DNA from: Catellatospora bangladeshensis
GTDB lineage: Bacteria > Actinomycetota > Actinomycetes > Mycobacteriales > Micromonosporaceae
Assembly (NCBI RefSeq): GCF_016862575.1
Contig: NZ_BONF01000004.1
Span: 62,001-126,000 of the forward strand
Direction: 5' to 3'
Length of the DNA: 64,000 nucleotides
In this document: positions 43,740-52,169 of the stretch, piece by piece
Layout: every line of letters starts with the position of its first letter
Position numbering within the stretch: the stretch's first letter is position 1
Made by a program: the position numbers and the translations under genes
The notes under the pieces: generated by a model
The model's database searches: none
Seen by the model: the letters and a program-made list of their open reading frames with translations, nothing else
What the model was told of the DNA's origin: nothing

Positions 43740-44311
43740 CGCTGCAGGGTGGGGCCGACCGCGGCGACCACCTGCTCGGGCGGCAGCGAGGCCAGCGGCT
43801 CGAGCTTCATGAGGTAGCGCATCATGGCCAGCCCGGCGATCTGGCTGGCCACCAGCGACGCGCGCAGCGGCGCCTGCGCCGGGTCGAGCCCCAGGTCGGC
43901 GACCACCCGGCGCAGCACCTGCGTGGTCAGGAACTCGCGCAGCAGCTTCATGCTGAGGTCGTTGCTCATCGCGGTGCGGATCACGGAGACCCCGATGGCG
44001 CCCACCGGCGAGTCCCAGATCGTCACGAACAGCCGTACCAGCCGCATCCCGGCCTGTTCGGCCCCGCCCGCGGTGACCTCGCCGATCATCTCGGACGGTG
44101 CCATCGGGAACTGCATCACCGTGACGAAGAGCTGCTCCTTCGTCCCGAAGTAGTGGTGCACCAGGGCCGGATCGACCTGCGCCTCGGCCGCGATGGCACG
44201 CATCGTCGCCGCGTCGAAGCCCTTCTCCACGAACAGCCGCCGCGCCGCGGCCACGATGGCCTCGCGGGTGTCGGGATTGCCCGGCCGGCGCCCGGTGCGG
44301 ATGCGCTTCAT
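43694..44311 (-). CDS. TetR-family regulator of the ABC-2 operon
   Basis: A 205-residue TetR repressor. Residues ~10-58 are the helix-turn-helix domain: NPDTREAIVAAARRLFVEKG, then TMRAIAAEAQVDPALVHHYF. The C-terminal helical domain is of the TetR_C type with several Met/Leu-rich helices. I chose the ATG at 44311 with AAGG about 6 bases upstream. It is the third gene of the minus-strand unit after the ABC ATPase and permease and probably represses them through the palindrome at 45923-45937. Its 3' end overlaps the HugZ-like gene by 46 bases. Confidence 0.88.
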   Translation of the reverse strand: MKRIRTGRRPGNPDTREAIVAAARRLFVEKGFDAATMRAIAAEAQVDPALVHHYFGTKEQLFVTVMQFPMAPSEMIGEVTAGGAEQAGMRLVRLFVTIWDSPVGAIGVSVIRTAMSNDLSMKLLREFLTTQVLRRVVADLGLDPAQAPLRASLVASQIAGLAMMRYLMKLEPLASLPPEQVVAAVGPTLQRYLTGELDGSGSAAA

Positions 44312-44418
44312 CTGGTCCTTCCCCACGGCTCGTGCGCCGGCGGGCCACTGGCGTGGCCGCGCCGGCGCACGGACAGGTCCGTCCCGGTGATTCTCCCGGA
44401 CCGGACCGTCTCAGCCGA

Positions 44419-45147
44419 TCAGGGGGTACGCCGCCGGAGCGTGCCCGCCGCGGCGGCCAGCGAGACCACCACCGCCCCGGCCACGATCGCGAAGTCGCGC
44501 CACATGGTGCCGGTCGGCTCGGCGTGCGCGCCGACCTCCTGCAGCGCCTCGACGGCATACGTCAGCGGCATGACGTCGCTGAGCGCCTGCAGCCAGCCCG
44601 CCATCTGGTCACGCTGCACGAACAGCCCGCACAGCAGCAGCTGCGGCACCGCGAGCACCGGCATGAACTGCACCGCCTGGAACTCCGTCTTGGCGAACGC
44701 GCTGGCCAGCAGGCCCAGCGCCATGCCCAGCACGGCGTTCGCCACGGCGATCATGATGACGTAACCCGCACCACCCTGCGTGTCCAGATCGAGCAGCAGG
44801 TACGCCAGCGCGGCGGCCAGCGACGCCTGCACCGCGGCGGCCACCCCGAACGCCAGGCCGTACCCGAACAGCAGGTCGGTCTTGCGCAGCGGCGTGGTCA
44901 GCAGGCGCTCCAGCGTGCCGGTGGTGCGCTCGCGCTGCATCGCGATGCTGGTGATCAGGAACATGATGATGAACGGGAAGACGCCCAGCATGATCAGGGC
45001 GATCCGGTCGAAGACGAACTCCTGCTCCTGGTACATAAAGTAGAGCAGGGTGAGCAGCAGCGTCGGCACCGCCACCAGCATCGCCACGGTGCGCCGGTCG
45101 TGGCGCAGCTGGCGCAGGATGCGGCCCGTGGTGTGCAGCAGGATCAT
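44419..45147 (-). CDS. ABC-2 type transporter permease
   Basis: A 242-residue membrane protein with six predicted helices, of the ABC-2 family that includes DrrB-type drug exporters. VAVPTLLLTLLYFMYQEQ is the first helix and loop, and TSIAMQRERTTGTLERLLTT the conserved amphipathic segment. It overlaps the ATPase stop (ATGA), so the two form one exporter. A longer upward frame is a shadow of the ATPase. The substrate is unknown; an antibiotic or lipid is likely by family. Confidence 0.88.
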   Translation of the reverse strand: MILLHTTGRILRQLRHDRRTVAMLVAVPTLLLTLLYFMYQEQEFVFDRIALIMLGVFPFIIMFLITSIAMQRERTTGTLERLLTTPLRKTDLLFGYGLAFGVAAAVQASLAAALAYLLLDLDTQGGAGYVIMIAVANAVLGMALGLLASAFAKTEFQAVQFMPVLAVPQLLLCGLFVQRDQMAGWLQALSDVMPLTYAVEALQEVGAHAEPTGTMWRDFAIVAGAVVVSLAAAAGTLRRRTP

Positions 45148-45905
45148 GCCGGGACCTCGCTCGCGGACTCGCCGGCGCGCGGGCCGGGCACGGCCGGCTC
45201 CTGGCGCCGGATCAGGGTGAGGAAGGCCTGGTCCAGGTCGTCCGTGCCGGCGGCGGCCTTGACCGCGGCGGGGGTGTCGTCGGCGATCAGCGCGCCCTCG
45301 CGGATCAGCAGCAGCCGGTCGCACCGGTTCGCCTCGTCCATCACGTGGCTCGACACCACCAGCGTCGAACCGGCCTGCGCCATGTCGCGGAACTGCGCCC
45401 ACAGCTCGTCGCGCAGCACCGGGTCCTGCCCGACCGTGGGCTCGTCCAGGATCAGCACCTTCGGCCGCCCGACGACCGCGCACGCCAGCGAGGCCCGGCT
45501 GCGCTGCCCGCCGGACAGGTTCCCGACCAGCTGCCCCGCGGCCGCGGCCAGGCCCACGTCGCGCACGGCCGCGTCGGCCTCGGATGCGCTCAGCCCGTAG
45601 AGCGCGGCGAAGTAGCGGGCGTTCTCGCGGACGGTCAGGTCGGCGTACACGCTGGGGGCCTGGGTGAGGTAGCCGATCTGCTTGCGCAGCTGCGCGTCGC
45701 CGGCCGGGCGGCCGAGCACGGTCACCGTGCCCGACTTCACCACCTGCACGCCGACGATCGCGCGCATCAGCGTCGTCTTGCCGCTGCCCGACGGCCCGAG
45801 CAGGCCGGTCACGCTGCCCTCCGGGATCGTGCAGCTCAGGCCGTGCAGCACCGGCCTGGCCCCCCGGTGTACGACGAGGTCGGCGACCTCGATCGCGGAT
45901 GCCAT
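45144..45905 (-). CDS. ABC transporter ATP-binding protein (DrrA-like)
   Basis: A 253-residue ATPase. Walker A GPSGSGKTT, Q-loop YLTQAPSVYADLTVREN, signature LSGGQRSRASLA, Walker B VLILDEPTVGQDP and H-loop VVSSHVMDEA are all intact. Drives the adjacent ABC-2 permease. GGGAGGA lies 8 bases upstream of the ATG. Promoter region contains the palindrome at 45923-45937. The C-terminal ~30 residues are Ala/Glu-rich and probably disordered. Confidence 0.92.
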   Translation of the reverse strand: MASAIEVADLVVHRGARPVLHGLSCTIPEGSVTGLLGPSGSGKTTLMRAIVGVQVVKSGTVTVLGRPAGDAQLRKQIGYLTQAPSVYADLTVRENARYFAALYGLSASEADAAVRDVGLAAAAGQLVGNLSGGQRSRASLACAVVGRPKVLILDEPTVGQDPVLRDELWAQFRDMAQAGSTLVVSSHVMDEANRCDRLLLIREGALIADDTPAAVKAAAGTDDLDQAFLTLIRRQEPAVPGPRAGESASEVPA

Positions 45906-45922
45906 GGGCGTCCTCCCTGTAA

Positions 45923-45937
45923 TTCAACACTGATGAA
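45923..45937. promoter_or_regulatory. Candidate TetR operator
   Basis: TTCAACACTGATGAA is a 15-bp imperfect palindrome (TTCAnCAnTGnTGAA) 18-32 bases before the ABC ATPase start, in an AT-rich pocket. Its size and position fit autoregulation by the TetR protein at 43694; binding is inferred. Confidence 0.55.
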
Positions 45938-45990
45938 ATACAAGCTAAGGGCGGCTCCGGCGGTGGTCAAGTGGCGTTTGTCCGCGGGCA

Positions 45991-46053
45991 AGATCGCCAT
46001 CTCGTGTCGAAACCTGCGGTCTGGCCAAGGGTTCGGACACGAACTCGCGATCA
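45991..46053. repeat. GATC palindrome, family B copy 3
   Basis: Arms 45991-46008 and 46036-46053 match at 14 of 18 positions; the right arm is identical to that of B4. The loop contains TGCGGTCTGGCCAAGG, related to the other B loops. First copy of the local tandem duplication, downstream of the acidic protein gene. Confidence 0.8.
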
Positions 46054-46147
46054 TCGCGTGGCCGACGCGGCCGCCGCGCCGGGAAGGTCCGGATTGCACC
46101 GGCCGCCGGTCGGCTCCAGCAGCGGTCAAGTGGTGTTGTCCGGGGCA

Positions 46148-46210
46148 AGATCGCGGGTTCGTGTCGAAAGGCGCGGTCTGGCTGAGGAATTGGACACGAA
46201 CTCGCGATCA
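46148..46210. repeat. GATC palindrome, family B copy 4
   Basis: Arms 46148-46165 and 46193-46210 match at 16 of 18 positions. The loop has CGCGGTCTGGCTGAGG. Second copy of the local duplication. Arm spacing is the same as in B1, B3 and B5 (63 bp overall). Confidence 0.82.
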
Positions 46211-46300
46211 TCGCCCGGCTGACCCGGCTGACCCGGCTGACCCGGCTGACCTGGCTGCCGCGCCGGGAAGGTCCGGAATGCGCCGCCCGGTTCCGGTGGA

Positions 46301-46361
46301 GATCCGTTTTTGTGGACGCTAGGCGTCGCCAGGGCAACGCTGGGCGTCCACAAAACGGATC
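46301..46361. repeat. GATC palindrome H after the acidic protein gene
   Basis: Arms 46301-46319 and 46344-46361 (GATCCGTTTTTGTGGACGC against GCGTCCACAAAACGGATC) pair fully apart from one bulged T. The loop contains GGCGTC and GGGCAACGC, which extend the stem imperfectly. It is the hairpin nearest the acidic-protein stop (46434), so it may terminate that transcript; B4 and B3 follow further along. Confidence 0.82.
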
Positions 46362-46433
46362 TTCGCGCGCGACGGGCCCGGAGACGGCGCCGCCGCGCGC
46401 CCCGGCAGCGGGACGCGCGGCGGGCATCGTGTT

Positions 46434-48635
46434 TCAGAGAGCCAGTACGCGGTCGAGGAAGTTCTTGTAGCCGCGCATGGCGATCCGCATCGCCTCGGTG
46501 TCCGGCGTCGCCGTGCCCCGGCGCGGGTCGACGTCGCCCTGCTCGGCCAGCAGTGACGCGGCCAGCGCCGCCACCGCCTCGTTGACCAGCTCGTGCGCGT
46601 CGTTCAGCGCCGCCTCCGGCTCGTCGACGAACCGGGACTGCACCTCGCGCCACGCCTCGCGGAACCGCTGCGCCTGCGCGGGCTCCCATACCGCGATGGG
46701 GTTCTCGGCCACGTCCCCCGGCCGCAGCGCGGTCGCGGTCGGCGCGACCAGCGCCAGCTCCCGCTCCTCTGCGGGCTCCCCGGCCGCGGCCGCCACCGGC
46801 AGCACGTCCACGCCCGGCCCCCCGGCCGGCGCGTCCAGCTCCATCTCCGCGTCCACCACCTCGTCGTCGGCCTCGGCCGGCTCCTCGGCCGCTGGGCCGC
46901 TCGCCGCGACGGCGACCTGCTCGGCCTCCGCCTCCGACTCGGGAGTCTCCGCGGCGGCGGTGTCCTCCACAGCCGCCTCCGCCTCGGGGGCGTCCAGTTC
47001 TACAGCCTCGGCGTCGGGTGCGTCTGCTTCGGCCTCGGCGTCCGCCGCTGCCTCGACCATGGCCTCGCCGTAGCTCACCACTTCCGGCACCTCGTCGCCG
47101 TCCGCTTCGGCCTCGGGCGCGTACGCGCTTCCGGTCGCCGCCTCCGGCGCGTCCTCCTCGGCCTCAGCCTGCGTCGCCACTTCGCCGTAGGACTCCTCGG
47201 CCGCGTCGGTCACCGCTTCGGCGATGACCTCGTCATCGGCCTCCCCATCCAGCTCGTCCGCGGCCTCGGGGCCCTCCGTGGCGTCGGTCGTTGCTTCAGG
47301 AGCGTCGGTCTCGTCGCTCACGGCCTCGGGTGCCTCGTCAGCGTCAGCGTCAGCGGCGGCCTCGGCGTCCGGTGCTTCGTCCGCCTCCGCCTCGTACACG
47401 TCCTCGCCGTCCGCCTCTGCCTCCGGGGATTCGCCCGCCTCGGCGTCGCTCACGGCCTCGGGCGCGTGGTCGGCGTCGCCCTCCGAGTCCAGGCCGTCTT
47501 CGTCCGCTTCAGCGCTGTCCCCGGCTTCCGCCTCGACATCGGCCGAGGTCTCGGCCTCAGGGGCGTCCTCGTCGTCGGCCTCCCCGTCCACGTCGGCCTC
47601 CGCAGCGACCTCCCCGTCGGCTTCGGCCGCGGCCTCTACCGCCTCGTCGCTGTCGGCTTCGGCGTCTACGTCGGCTGAGGTGTCAGCCTCCGGCGCGTCG
47701 CCGGCCACGGTCTCCACCACCACGTAGTGCTCGGCCGCTGCCGCGTCGTGGCTGTCGGCTTCCGCGTTCACGTCGGCCGAGGTGTCAGCCTCCGGCGCGT
47801 CGCCGGCCCCCGCCTCCTCCACCGCCACGTCGTGCTCGGCCCCCGCCGGGTCGTCACCGTCGGCCTCTGCGTCCACCTCGGTCGCGGCCTCCGCCTCCGC
47901 CACGTCGCTGTCGGCCTCAGCCTCCACCGCGTCGTCGCTGTCCGCCTCCGCCACGACGTCGGCCTCCGCCATGACGTCGGCCTCCGCCTCGGGCGCGTCA
48001 TCGCCGTCAGCCTCCGCGTCGCCGTCAGCCTCCGCGTGGAGGGCTTCATCCGCCTCGGACTCAAGCGGCGCGTCCCATCCCGGCTCCGCGTCGAGGCTCT
48101 CCGCCGACTCCGCCACGGGCTGCACGGACTCGTCGCCTTCCGCGTCGGCGGCTTCGTCCGACTCGGCAACAGGCTCCGCGGCGTCGTCGTTCTCCGGGTC
48201 GGCGGCCTCGTCCGCCTCGGCCTCGACCTGCGCGGTGTCGTCGGTCTCCGCGTACGGGCCGTCCTCGGCCGCCGCGTCGAGCGCCTCGACGGTCTCCGCC
48301 TCAGCCGGGTCCCCGGCCTGCGCGTCGGGCACCTGCTCGGTATCGGCCGCGACGACGGCGTCCCCGGCCTCGCTCGCTTCGCCGGACATCGCGTCGTCCG
48401 CCTGCGCGTCGGGGGTGTCGTCGGTCTCGGCCTGGGGCTCGTCGGTGCCGGCCGGTGGGGCGACGGTCGGCAGCTCGCTGGTGGTCTCCAGCAGGGCGGC
48501 CCGCTCCTGCGGGCTCAGCTGGAGAGTGGGCTCCTGCTCCTCCTCCGCCTCCGCCTGCGGCGCGGGCTGCGGGGGTACGGGCGGGATGAAGGCGGGGATG
48601 CGTGGCGGCAGCGGGGCGAAGTGGGGGTTGGTCAT
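46434..48635 (-). CDS. Large acidic low-complexity protein with a short C-terminal helical module
   Basis: A 733-residue protein of unknown function. Residues ~1-45 are Pro-rich (RIPAFIPPVPPQPAPQ). Residues ~45-600 are almost only Glu, Asp, Ala, Ser, Thr and Val in degenerate EADxDEAPEA-like runs, predicted to be disordered and strongly negative. One 34-residue unit is duplicated exactly enough to show as a 102-bp DNA repeat (starts 47671 and 47773). Residues ~648-733 form a folded module: FREAWREVQSRFVDEPEAAL, then a helix and GYKNFLDRVLAL. That module resembles a C-terminal segment in other actinobacterial hypothetical proteins (from memory). No signal peptide or membrane helix. It is monocistronic and divergent from hisI. 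Confidence 0.85.
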   Translation of the reverse strand: MTNPHFAPLPPRIPAFIPPVPPQPAPQAEAEEEQEPTLQLSPQERAALLETTSELPTVAPPAGTDEPQAETDDTPDAQADDAMSGEASEAGDAVVAADTEQVPDAQAGDPAEAETVEALDAAAEDGPYAETDDTAQVEAEADEAADPENDDAAEPVAESDEAADAEGDESVQPVAESAESLDAEPGWDAPLESEADEALHAEADGDAEADGDDAPEAEADVMAEADVVAEADSDDAVEAEADSDVAEAEAATEVDAEADGDDPAGAEHDVAVEEAGAGDAPEADTSADVNAEADSHDAAAAEHYVVVETVAGDAPEADTSADVDAEADSDEAVEAAAEADGEVAAEADVDGEADDEDAPEAETSADVEAEAGDSAEADEDGLDSEGDADHAPEAVSDAEAGESPEAEADGEDVYEAEADEAPDAEAAADADADEAPEAVSDETDAPEATTDATEGPEAADELDGEADDEVIAEAVTDAAEESYGEVATQAEAEEDAPEAATGSAYAPEAEADGDEVPEVVSYGEAMVEAAADAEAEADAPDAEAVELDAPEAEAAVEDTAAAETPESEAEAEQVAVAASGPAAEEPAEADDEVVDAEMELDAPAGGPGVDVLPVAAAAGEPAEERELALVAPTATALRPGDVAENPIAVWEPAQAQRFREAWREVQSRFVDEPEAALNDAHELVNEAVAALAASLLAEQGDVDPRRGTATPDTEAMRIAMRGYKNFLDRVLAL

Positions 48636-48764
48636 GCGAACCTCGGCTCTCGCGCGGTGGGGTACAGCGCCACGACGGGCGCTCGCGGGGATGCGGGCAA
48701 CCTACCGCCGGGCACCCCGGCCGCGCGTCATCCCAGCGGCCGAAACTGTGACCGGGGCCACCTC

Positions 48765-48839
48765 GATCACTCGACTTGCCTGGCAATCGGCGGTATGCGC
48801 GGCCAAGATACGCCGATGTGCCAGGCAAGTCGGGCGATC
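48765..48839. repeat. GATC palindrome, family D copy 2
   Basis: Arms 48765-48785 and 48819-48839 match at 19 of 21 positions (core CGACTTGCCTGGCA). The loop contains CGGCCAAGATACGCCG, shared with D1. It lies in the divergent gap between the acidic protein and hisI, 72 bases before hisI. It is therefore not at a gene end. The rest of 48636-48910 holds the two promoters and nothing else recognised. Confidence 0.85.
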
Positions 48840-48910
48840 ATGAGGCAACAGGTGAGACGCCCGCCGCACCGGCGTGTCGATGTGATCAGCGGTGGGGGAG
48901 AATTCGCGGT

Positions 48911-49285
48911 GTGTCAGGGACCGAGCAGCTGGATCCGCGCATCGCGGCCCGTCTGAAGCGCGACCGCGACGGGCTCGTCGCGGCGGTGGTGCGCCAGTTC
49001 GACACCGGTGAGGTGCTGATGCTGGCCTGGATGGACGACGAGGCGCTGCGCCGCACGCTGTCCACGGGCCGGGCGACGTACTGGTCGCGCAGCCGGGGGG
49101 AGTACTGGGTGAAGGGCGCGACCTCGGGCCACCACCAGTTCGTGCGCTCGGTGGCGCTGGACTGCGACGGGGACGCGCTGCTGGTGAGCGTGGACCAGGT
49201 CGGCCCGGCGTGCCACACCGGCAGCCGGACCTGCTTCACCGACGAGCTGGAGATCACCGCGGAGCGCCAGGAGATGACGGCATGA
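48911..49285 (+). CDS. hisI: Phosphoribosyl-AMP cyclohydrolase
   Basis: A 124-residue monofunctional cyclohydrolase, opening the adenine ring of PR-AMP in histidine synthesis. Zinc and Mg ligands are in the C-terminal [12 protein letters not shown] and in the Asp/Cys of [28 protein letters not shown] is the family signature. There is no HisE domain. GTG start at 48911 with GGGGGAG upstream; the longer frame begins inside repeat D2. Its stop overlaps the trpE ATG, so a histidine gene leads the tryptophan operon, a known actinobacterial arrangement. Confidence 0.95.
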   Translation: MSGTEQLDPRIAARLKRDRDGLVAAVVRQFDTGEVLMLAWMDDEALRRTLSTGRATYWSRSRGEYWVKGATSGHHQFVRSVALDCDGDALLVSVDQVGPACHTGSRTCFTDELEITAERQEMTA

Positions 49286-50835
49286 GCAACGCCGCGAGCA
49301 GCGGGGCGGTCAGCCCGGACCTGGCCGGTTTCCGCGCGCGGGCGGCCCGCCGCCGGGTGGTGCCGGTGACCCGCCGGCTGCTGGCCGACGCGGAGACGCC
49401 GGTGGGGGTGTATCGCAAGCTGGCGGGCGGTCCGGGCACGTTCCTGCTGGAGTCGGCGGAGCAGGGCGCGGGCGCGGCCGGCACGGCCTGGTCGCGCTAC
49501 TCGTTCATCGGGGTGCGCAGCCTGGCGACGCTGACCGAGCGGGACGGGCAGGCGCACTGGCTGGGCAGCCCGCCGGACGGCGTGCCGGTGACCGGCGACC
49601 CGGTGGCCGTGCTGCGGGACACCGTGGCCGCGCTGACCGGCGACGACGCGGGGGACGAGGACCTGCCGCCGCTGACCGGGGGACTGGTCGGCTTTCTGTC
49701 GTACGACCTGGTGCGCCGGTTCGAGCGGCTGCCCCGGCTGGCCGAGGACGACCTGCACGTGCCGGAGCTGGGGCTGTTCCTGGCCACGGATCTGGTGGTG
49801 CTGGACCACTTCCTGGGCCAGGCGATCGTGGTGGCCAACGCGGTGCTGCCCGAGCACGCCGACGCCGAGCAGGTCGCGGCGGCGTACCACCATGCCATCG
49901 GGCGGCTGGACGCGATGACGACCGCGCTGTCCCGGCCGACCCCGCCGATGATCTCGACGGTGCAGCGGGTGCGGCCCGCGGAGCTGGTGTCGCGCACCCC
50001 GGCGGGGGAGTTCGGCAAGGCCGTGGAGGTGGCCAAGGAGGCGATCCGGGCCGGGGACTGCTTCCAGATCGTGGTGTCGCAGCGCTTCGAGGCGAAGAAC
50101 GACGCCGACCCGCTCGACATCTACCGGGTGCTGCGCGCGACCAACCCGAGCCCGTACATGTACCTGCTGCGCTTCGACGACTTCGACATCGTCGGCTCGT
50201 CCCCCGAGGCGCACGTGAAGATCACCAAGGGCGACGACGGGGTACGCCGGGGCCTGCTGCACCCGATCGCGGGCACCCGGCCCCGGGGCGAGTCGCCGGA
50301 GGCGGACGCCGCGCTGGCCGCGGAGCTGATCGCCGACCCGAAGGAGCGCTCCGAGCACGTCATGCTCGTCGACCTGGGCCGCAACGACCTGGGCCGGGTG
50401 TCGCGCGCGGGCACGATCGAGGTGCCGGAGTTCGCCATGGTGGAGCGCTACAGCCACGTGATGCACATCGTGTCGACGGTGGTCGGGGAGCTGCGCGCGG
50501 ACTGCACGGCGCTGGACGCGCTGGCCGCGACGTTCCCGGCGGGCACGCTGTCGGGAGCGCCGAAGGTGCGCGCGATGGAGATCATCGAGGAGCTGGAGCC
50601 GACCCGGCGCGGCCTCTACGGCGGCACGGTCGGCTACTTCGGCTTCGGCGGCGACCTGGACATGGCGATCGCGATCCGGACCGCCCTGCTGCGCGGCGGC
50701 ACGGCGTACGTGCAGGCGGGGGCGGGCGTGGTGGCCGACTCGGACCCGGCGTTCGAGGAGCAGGAGACCCGGAACAAGGCGATGGCGGTGCTCGCCGCGA
50801 TCGCCACCGCGCAGACCCTCCAGGCGGCCCGATGA
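49282..50835 (+). CDS. trpE: Anthranilate synthase component I
   Basis: A 517-residue chorismate-using enzyme that makes anthranilate with a TrpG partner not encoded here. The feedback-site motif LLESAEQG (tryptophan pocket, LLES) is at residues ~57-64. Catalytic-domain motifs: [67 protein letters not shown] and IRTALL with [13 protein letters not shown]. The start overlaps hisI and the stop overlaps the next gene, both ATGA. No leader peptide rich in Trp is seen, since hisI is directly upstream. Confidence 0.96.
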   Translation: MSNAASSGAVSPDLAGFRARAARRRVVPVTRRLLADAETPVGVYRKLAGGPGTFLLESAEQGAGAAGTAWSRYSFIGVRSLATLTERDGQAHWLGSPPDGVPVTGDPVAVLRDTVAALTGDDAGDEDLPPLTGGLVGFLSYDLVRRFERLPRLAEDDLHVPELGLFLATDLVVLDHFLGQAIVVANAVLPEHADAEQVAAAYHHAIGRLDAMTTALSRPTPPMISTVQRVRPAELVSRTPAGEFGKAVEVAKEAIRAGDCFQIVVSQRFEAKNDADPLDIYRVLRATNPSPYMYLLRFDDFDIVGSSPEAHVKITKGDDGVRRGLLHPIAGTRPRGESPEADAALAAELIADPKERSEHVMLVDLGRNDLGRVSRAGTIEVPEFAMVERYSHVMHIVSTVVGELRADCTALDALAATFPAGTLSGAPKVRAMEIIEELEPTRRGLYGGTVGYFGFGGDLDMAIAIRTALLRGGTAYVQAGAGVVADSDPAFEEQETRNKAMAVLAAIATAQTLQAAR

Positions 50836-51230
50836 GCACCCCCGACACGGCTGCCCAGCCGCACGCCGCCGACGGCACATCCGTCGCGAACGGCCTGGCG
50901 GGGGCCGCGGACGTGGCGAACCTCGCGGAGGCGGGCGCTCCGGTGGACGCCGACGACGCGAAGCGCGCCGCGGTGCGGCGTACCCGCATGATCGTTCTTG
51001 CGGGCCTGGCCGTGCTGGTGCTGTTGTGGTTCGTGCCCGGGGGGTCGGTGTCGTGGGTGCGGCCCGCGGTGCTGGCGCTGGCCGCGGGCGTGGTCGCGGT
51101 CTGGTACTGGCGGCGCAGCGGCGATCACGCGCGCCGCACCGCCGCCGCGGAGCCGCGGGTCGAGGACACCCGGGACCTGTGGGACGCGCTGGACCGGGGC
51201 GAGGACCTCACCGATGATCCGCGGGTCTGA
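50832..51230 (+). CDS. Small two-helix membrane protein of the trp operon
   Basis: A 132-residue protein. Residues 1-50 are polar and Ala/Asp-rich, ~53-69 and ~76-93 are two membrane helices (MIVLAGLAVLVLLWFVPGG, then AVLALAAGVVAVWYW), and the tail is polar, ending DTRDLWDALDRGEDLTDDP. It occupies the place where other actinobacteria encode a Trp-biosynthesis-associated membrane protein, but it is shorter and the family cannot be confirmed by eye. Coupled to trpE by a 4-base overlap and overlapping the next gene by 17 bases. Confidence 0.7.
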   Translation: MSTPDTAAQPHAADGTSVANGLAGAADVANLAEAGAPVDADDAKRAAVRRTRMIVLAGLAVLVLLWFVPGGSVSWVRPAVLALAAGVVAVWYWRRSGDHARRTAAAEPRVEDTRDLWDALDRGEDLTDDPRV

Positions 51231-52011
51231 CCGGGCGCTGATCGTCCGGGTCGACACGGGCACGGCCGAGCTGATCCCCGACCCCGACCTGCCCGACGCG
51301 TGGCTGCTGCGGCTCAACGGCACCGCCCAGTCGCACGTCAACCTGAACGATCCGACGCTGATCGCGTTCGACTACATCCGCCGCTTCGCCGACGTGATCG
51401 AGGCGGTGTGCCCGCCCGGCCCGCTGGACGTGCTGCACCTGGGCGGGGGAGCGATGACCCTGCCGCGCTGCCTGGCGGAGATGCGGCCGGGCAGCGCCCA
51501 GACGGTGGTGGAGCTGGACCGGGCGCTGTCCGAGCTGGTCGCCACCCGGCTGCCGGTGACGCAGGACGGCATCGAGCTGGTGACGGCCGACGCACGGGCG
51601 GCGCTGGAGCAGGCCGAGCCGGCCTCGGCGGACGTGATCGTGGCCGACATCTTCACCGGCGCGAAGGTGCCCCCGCACGTGACCACGGTCGAGTTCGCGC
51701 GGGCGGCGCGGCGGGCGCTGCGGCCGGGCGGCTGGTATCTGGCCAACGTCATGGACCTGGCCCCGCTGATGTTCGCCCGCCGCCAGGCCGCCACGCTGCG
51801 CGAGGTGTTCGGCGAGGTGGCGGTGGTGGCCGACGCCGCGCTCCTGCGCGGGCGCGGCACCGGCAACCTGCTGCTGGTCGCCGGGGACGATCCGGCGGGG
51901 GTACGCGCGCTGGTGCGGCGCATCGCCGCCGACCCCACCCGGGCCCGGGTCGAGCACGGCCCGCGCCTGGCGGAGTTCGTGCGGAGCGTGCGCCCGCGAT
52001 GGGATGAATGA
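51214..52011 (+). CDS. Spermidine synthase-like (aminopropyltransferase/methyltransferase fold) protein
   Basis: A 265-residue Rossmann-fold protein. The S-adenosyl-type binding region is DVLHLGGGAMTLPRCLAEMR, with TVVELDRALSEL as the acidic loop and ADVIVADIFTGAKVPPHVTT as the active-site region. It resembles spermidine synthase-like proteins of actinobacteria, which often lack proof of polyamine synthesis. The Asp of the aminopropyltransferase (GGGDG) motif is replaced (GGGAM), so classical spermidine synthesis is doubtful. ATG at 51214 inside the 3' end of the previous gene. The 158-bp gap after it holds the trpC promoter. Confidence 0.78.
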   Translation: MIRGSDRALIVRVDTGTAELIPDPDLPDAWLLRLNGTAQSHVNLNDPTLIAFDYIRRFADVIEAVCPPGPLDVLHLGGGAMTLPRCLAEMRPGSAQTVVELDRALSELVATRLPVTQDGIELVTADARAALEQAEPASADVIVADIFTGAKVPPHVTTVEFARAARRALRPGGWYLANVMDLAPLMFARRQAATLREVFGEVAVVADAALLRGRGTGNLLLVAGDDPAGVRALVRRIAADPTRARVEHGPRLAEFVRSVRPRWDE

Positions 52012-52169
52012 ATGTCCCAGGTCCGGTGATCGGACGTCTGTGCATGCCTGAGCAGCCAGCGGGTCGTCCATCGCACGTCACCGGGTGCGGCATTATGCAC
52101 TAGCCCATCAGGTGAGGCACGCCATACCCCGTTCACCTTGCGCGTGCGGCGGGTGCCTAGCATCTGCCC

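Larger units (their letters stand above)
45953..46290. repeat. Tandem duplication of ~160 bp carrying B3 and B4
   Basis: Two diverged copies (about 45953-46108 and 46112-46290) share GGCTCC, CGGTCAAGTGG, a family B palindrome and GCCGCGCCGGGAAGGTCCGG in the same order. The second copy also holds four 9-bp units of GGCTGACCC (46217-46252). The 528-bp gap 45906-46433 contains no gene; it holds this duplication, palindrome H and the ABC promoter. Confidence 0.8.

Noticed and set aside
46593-48956. Long plus-strand open frames opposite the acidic protein
   Set aside because: They are Arg/Val/Leu-rich mirror translations of the Glu/Ala codons, without ribosome sites. The minus-strand frame has a start, an ordered C-terminal module and a hairpin after it.
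52012-52169. Tryptophan attenuator before trpC
   Set aside because: No short open frame with Trp codons and no alternative hairpins are visible; a leaderless promoter fits better.
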